From Cellvibrionales bacterium UBA1963 (GTDB taxonomy: Bacteria > Pseudomonadota > Gammaproteobacteria > Pseudomonadales > UBA7434): DNA of 7,308 nucleotides. The stretch lies in the NCBI GenBank assembly GCA_002336035.1, contig DDED01000199.1, positions 1 to 7,308 on the forward strand, in the 5' to 3' direction. Below are positions 5,796 to 7,308 of this stretch, in pieces. The notes under the pieces were generated by a model, which was given only the letters and a program-made list of their open reading frames with translations, ran no database searches and was not told the DNA's origin. The translations under genes and the position numbers were made by a program. Each line of letters opens with the position of its first letter. Position 1 is the stretch's first letter.

Positions 5796-6458
5796 ATGTC
5801 ATTGCGAATTAACGATCAAGCGCCAAATTTCATAGCTAATACGACACACGGTGAAATTAATTTTCATCAATGGGTAGGTGACGGCTGGGCTATTTTATTT
5901 TCTCATCCGAAAGATTTTACGCCGGTATGCACAACTGAATTAGGTTATGTGGCTGGCATGGAAAAAACGTTTGCAGAGCGTAATTGTAAGATCATTGGGT
6001 TGAGTATTGATCCGGTAGAAAATCATGCAGACTGGGCAAAAGATATTGAAGAGACGCAAGGGAATACTGTTGGTTTTCCAATGATTGGCGATACTGAGTT
6101 AAAAGTTGCTAAAGCTTACAATATGTTGCCCGCCGATGAGGAAGGTGGCTCTGAAGGTCGAACAGCAGCAACTAATGCTACGGTTAGGTCAGTATTCATT
6201 GTGGGCCCTGACAAAAAAATTAAATTAATGATGACTTATCCTATGACCACAGGGAGAAATTTTGACGAGATACTCCGAGTGCTAGATTCAATGCAATTAA
6301 CTGCGGCGCATAAAGTAGCTACTCCCGTTAACTGGCGCGACGGCGACGATGTGATTATTGTACCCTCAGTATCTGATGACGAAGCTAAATCTTTATTTCC
6401 TAATGGTTGGAAAGCATTAAAGTCTTATCTTCGATTAGTAAAACAACCAAATAAGTGA
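5796..6458 (+). CDS. 1-Cys peroxiredoxin (Prx6 family)
   Basis: This thiol peroxidase reduces hydrogen peroxide, organic hydroperoxides and probably peroxynitrite. The 220-residue product fits the Prx6 subfamily (about 210-225), longer than AhpC or Bcp. The active site is HPKDFTPVCTTE (37-48) with peroxidatic C45 and T42; the conserved Arg is R131 in TVRSVFIV. The C-terminal subfamily region reads TPVNWRDGDDVIIVPSVSDDEA (176-197) and FPNGWKALKSYLR (201-213). The only other cysteine is C64 in ERNCKII, which is not at a usual resolving position, so an external thiol such as glutathione, thioredoxin or a partner protein probably recycles it. The gene follows the alpha/beta hydrolase gene closely and is 10 bp before the small Cys-rich gene. 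No OxyR site was recognised by eye. Confidence 0.94.
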   Translation: MSLRINDQAPNFIANTTHGEINFHQWVGDGWAILFSHPKDFTPVCTTELGYVAGMEKTFAERNCKIIGLSIDPVENHADWAKDIEETQGNTVGFPMIGDTELKVAKAYNMLPADEEGGSEGRTAATNATVRSVFIVGPDKKIKLMMTYPMTTGRNFDEILRVLDSMQLTAAHKVATPVNWRDGDDVIIVPSVSDDEAKSLFPNGWKALKSYLRLVKQPNK

Positions 6459-6468
6459 AGCATTAACA

Positions 6469-6696
6469 GTGGCTTTTTTAGAACAACGCACCATCGGCTG
6501 TCCATATTGCGGAGAATCAATTTCAATTTTAATTGAGCCAAGTGAGGGGGCCACAGTTGGCGATGAGTATATCGAAACTATTGAGCCCTATGAGTATATC
6601 GAAGACTGTCAGGTCTGTTGTCGACCGATACGGATGCAAATCAGTGTTGATTATACCGGCGAAACACAAGCAAATGTATTTAGTGAAAATGATTAA
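6469..6696 (+). CDS. CPXCG motif-containing cysteine-rich protein
   Basis: This is a small acidic protein of unknown function from the family named after its CPxCG motif. The 75-residue product has C11-P-Y-C14-G and C47-Q-V-C50-C51-R-P-I, two cysteine pairs that probably bind one zinc ion, followed by a short beta-rich tail. The family core is usually about 60-65 residues, because the second Cys cluster normally follows soon after an acidic YIEDC-like segment. Here EYIE occurs twice (33-36 and 42-45) and lengthens the linker by nine residues. The start is a GTG at 6469 with GTGAAG (6455-6460) upstream overlapping the peroxiredoxin stop; an N-terminal MAFLEQRTIGCPYCGE reads as complete. The 10-bp gap implies translation coupled to the peroxiredoxin gene. 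It ends 21 bp from the convergent gshB stop. Confidence 0.88.
   Translation: MAFLEQRTIGCPYCGESISILIEPSEGATVGDEYIETIEPYEYIEDCQVCCRPIRMQISVDYTGETQANVFSEND
6563..6603 (+). repeat. 14-bp direct repeat, 27-bp period, in frame
   Basis: ATGAGTATATCGAA occurs at 6563-6576 and again at 6590-6603. The 27-bp period equals nine codons, so both copies encode DEYIE- or YEYIE-type residues in the same frame. A further shared ATTGAGCC occurs at 6532-6539 and 6580-6587 (IEP at residues 22-24 and 38-40). This looks like an old in-frame duplication in the linker between the two Cys pairs. Confidence 0.7.
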
Positions 6697-6717
6697 CTAC
6701 TAAGCCCTGAGTGGGAA

Positions 6718-7308
6718 TTAGAGTTTATGTGTAATACAGTCCATTAACTCTCCAGCAATATTTAAATTGCATTGCGTATCTAATTCACGAATGCAGGTTG
6801 GGCTAGTAACATTAATTTCAGTCAAGTAATTGCCGATGACGTCAATACCAACAAACAATAAACCTTTTTCTTTAAGTGTCGGCGCTATTTGTTCACAAAT
6901 CCAGTAATCTCGCTCAGTCATTGGCTTTGCGACACCAGTCCCGCCGGCAGCTAAATTACCGCGAGTTTCTCCTGCTGCGGGCATCCGTGCTAGGGCAAAA
7001 TCTTGCGGTTTACCGTCTATTAATAAAATACGTTTATCGCCTGCAGAAATTTCAGGCACAAATCGTTGGGCCATAATACTTCGTGTTTGGTTTTCGGTCA
7101 GTGTCTCAATAATGACATTAAGGTTTGGGTCGTTCGGCTTGACTCTGAAGATTGAAGTACCGCCCATGCCATCTAATGGTTTGAGAATAATATCTTGATG
7201 TGCAGAATAAAATTCACGTAGGTCATCAGCAACAGCGCTAATGATGACGGGCGGACAGCACTGTGGAAATTCGGTAGCAAATACCTTTTCATTGCAGTCG
7301 CGCAGGCT
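6718..7308 (-). CDS. gshB: Glutathione synthetase, C-terminal part (partial)
   Basis: GshB joins gamma-glutamylcysteine and glycine using ATP, the final step of glutathione synthesis in the cytoplasm. The frame is open from the window edge to the TAA at 6718-6720, giving the last 196 residues of a protein of about 315. The fragment begins SLRDCNEKVF, followed by the ATP-grasp segments DIILKPLDGMGGTSIFRV (39-56 of the fragment), AQRFVPEISAGDKRILLIDG (80-99), ARMPAAGETRGNLAAGGTG (107-125) and FVGIDVIGNYLTEINVTSPT (152-171), in which E164 and N166 are metal ligands. All the expected C-terminal motifs are present and match E. coli GshB throughout, so the gene seems intact so far as visible. It is convergent with the peroxiredoxin/CPXCG pair, with only 21 bp between stops and no visible terminator hairpin. 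Confidence 0.97.
   Translation of the reverse strand, partial: SLRDCNEKVFATEFPQCCPPVIISAVADDLREFYSAHQDIILKPLDGMGGTSIFRVKPNDPNLNVIIETLTENQTRSIMAQRFVPEISAGDKRILLIDGKPQDFALARMPAAGETRGNLAAGGTGVAKPMTERDYWICEQIAPTLKEKGLLFVGIDVIGNYLTEINVTSPTCIRELDTQCNLNIAGELMDCITHKL

Noticed and set aside
6876..7076. 66-codon + strand open frame inside gshB
   Set aside because: It is antisense to conserved ATP-grasp motifs and has no supporting start signal or recognisable features.

Overview
This window is ordinary core chromosome of a gammaproteobacterium outside the enteric group. The order yicC-gmk-rpoZ-spoT-ridA is the arrangement I associate with Pseudomonas and its marine relatives; in Escherichia coli, spoT is instead followed by trmH and recG. 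Moderately AT-rich codon use would suit a marine Cellvibrionales- or Spongiibacter-like organism, but the exact lineage cannot be fixed from this stretch alone.

Layout. Positions 2-139 hold the end of yicC. Guanylate kinase (gmk, 212-859), RNA polymerase omega (rpoZ, 1010-1261), the bifunctional (p)ppGpp synthetase/hydrolase (spoT, 1326-3461) and a RidA deaminase (3486-3881) follow on the + strand. A membrane-anchored SGNH/GDSL hydrolase lies on the - strand (3954-4667), convergent with ridA. An alpha/beta hydrolase of the YheT type (4760-5752) diverges from it. Next on the + strand come a 1-Cys (Prx6-type) peroxiredoxin (5796-6458) and a small CPXCG cysteine-rich protein (6469-6696), probably co-transcribed. 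The window ends inside gshB (glutathione synthetase, - strand, C-terminal 196 residues), which meets the cysteine-rich gene tail to tail across 21 bp.

How the genes fit together. The left half is a guanine-nucleotide and stringent-response block. Gmk makes GDP, the substrate for ppGpp synthesis; SpoT makes and destroys ppGpp; omega forms part of a ppGpp-binding site on RNA polymerase. The promoter proposed ahead of rpoZ has a perfect TATAAT followed by a GC-rich discriminator, the type typically repressed by ppGpp, so a feedback loop on rpoZ-spoT is plausible. The right half has a thiol/peroxide flavour (Prx6, a Cys-rich protein, GshB).

No CRISPR array, insertion sequence, tRNA, rRNA, phage gene or defence system was seen, and there is no gene-free stretch over 300 bases. 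I found no convincing new multi-gene system. The points most worth a second look are small: a perfect hairpin that places the spoT start codon in its loop, the GC-rich discriminator promoter, a His replacing the usual Arg in the SpoT RxKD motif, an in-frame repeat in the CPXCG protein, and a 9-bp GC-rich hairpin over the catalytic-His codons of the alpha/beta hydrolase gene.
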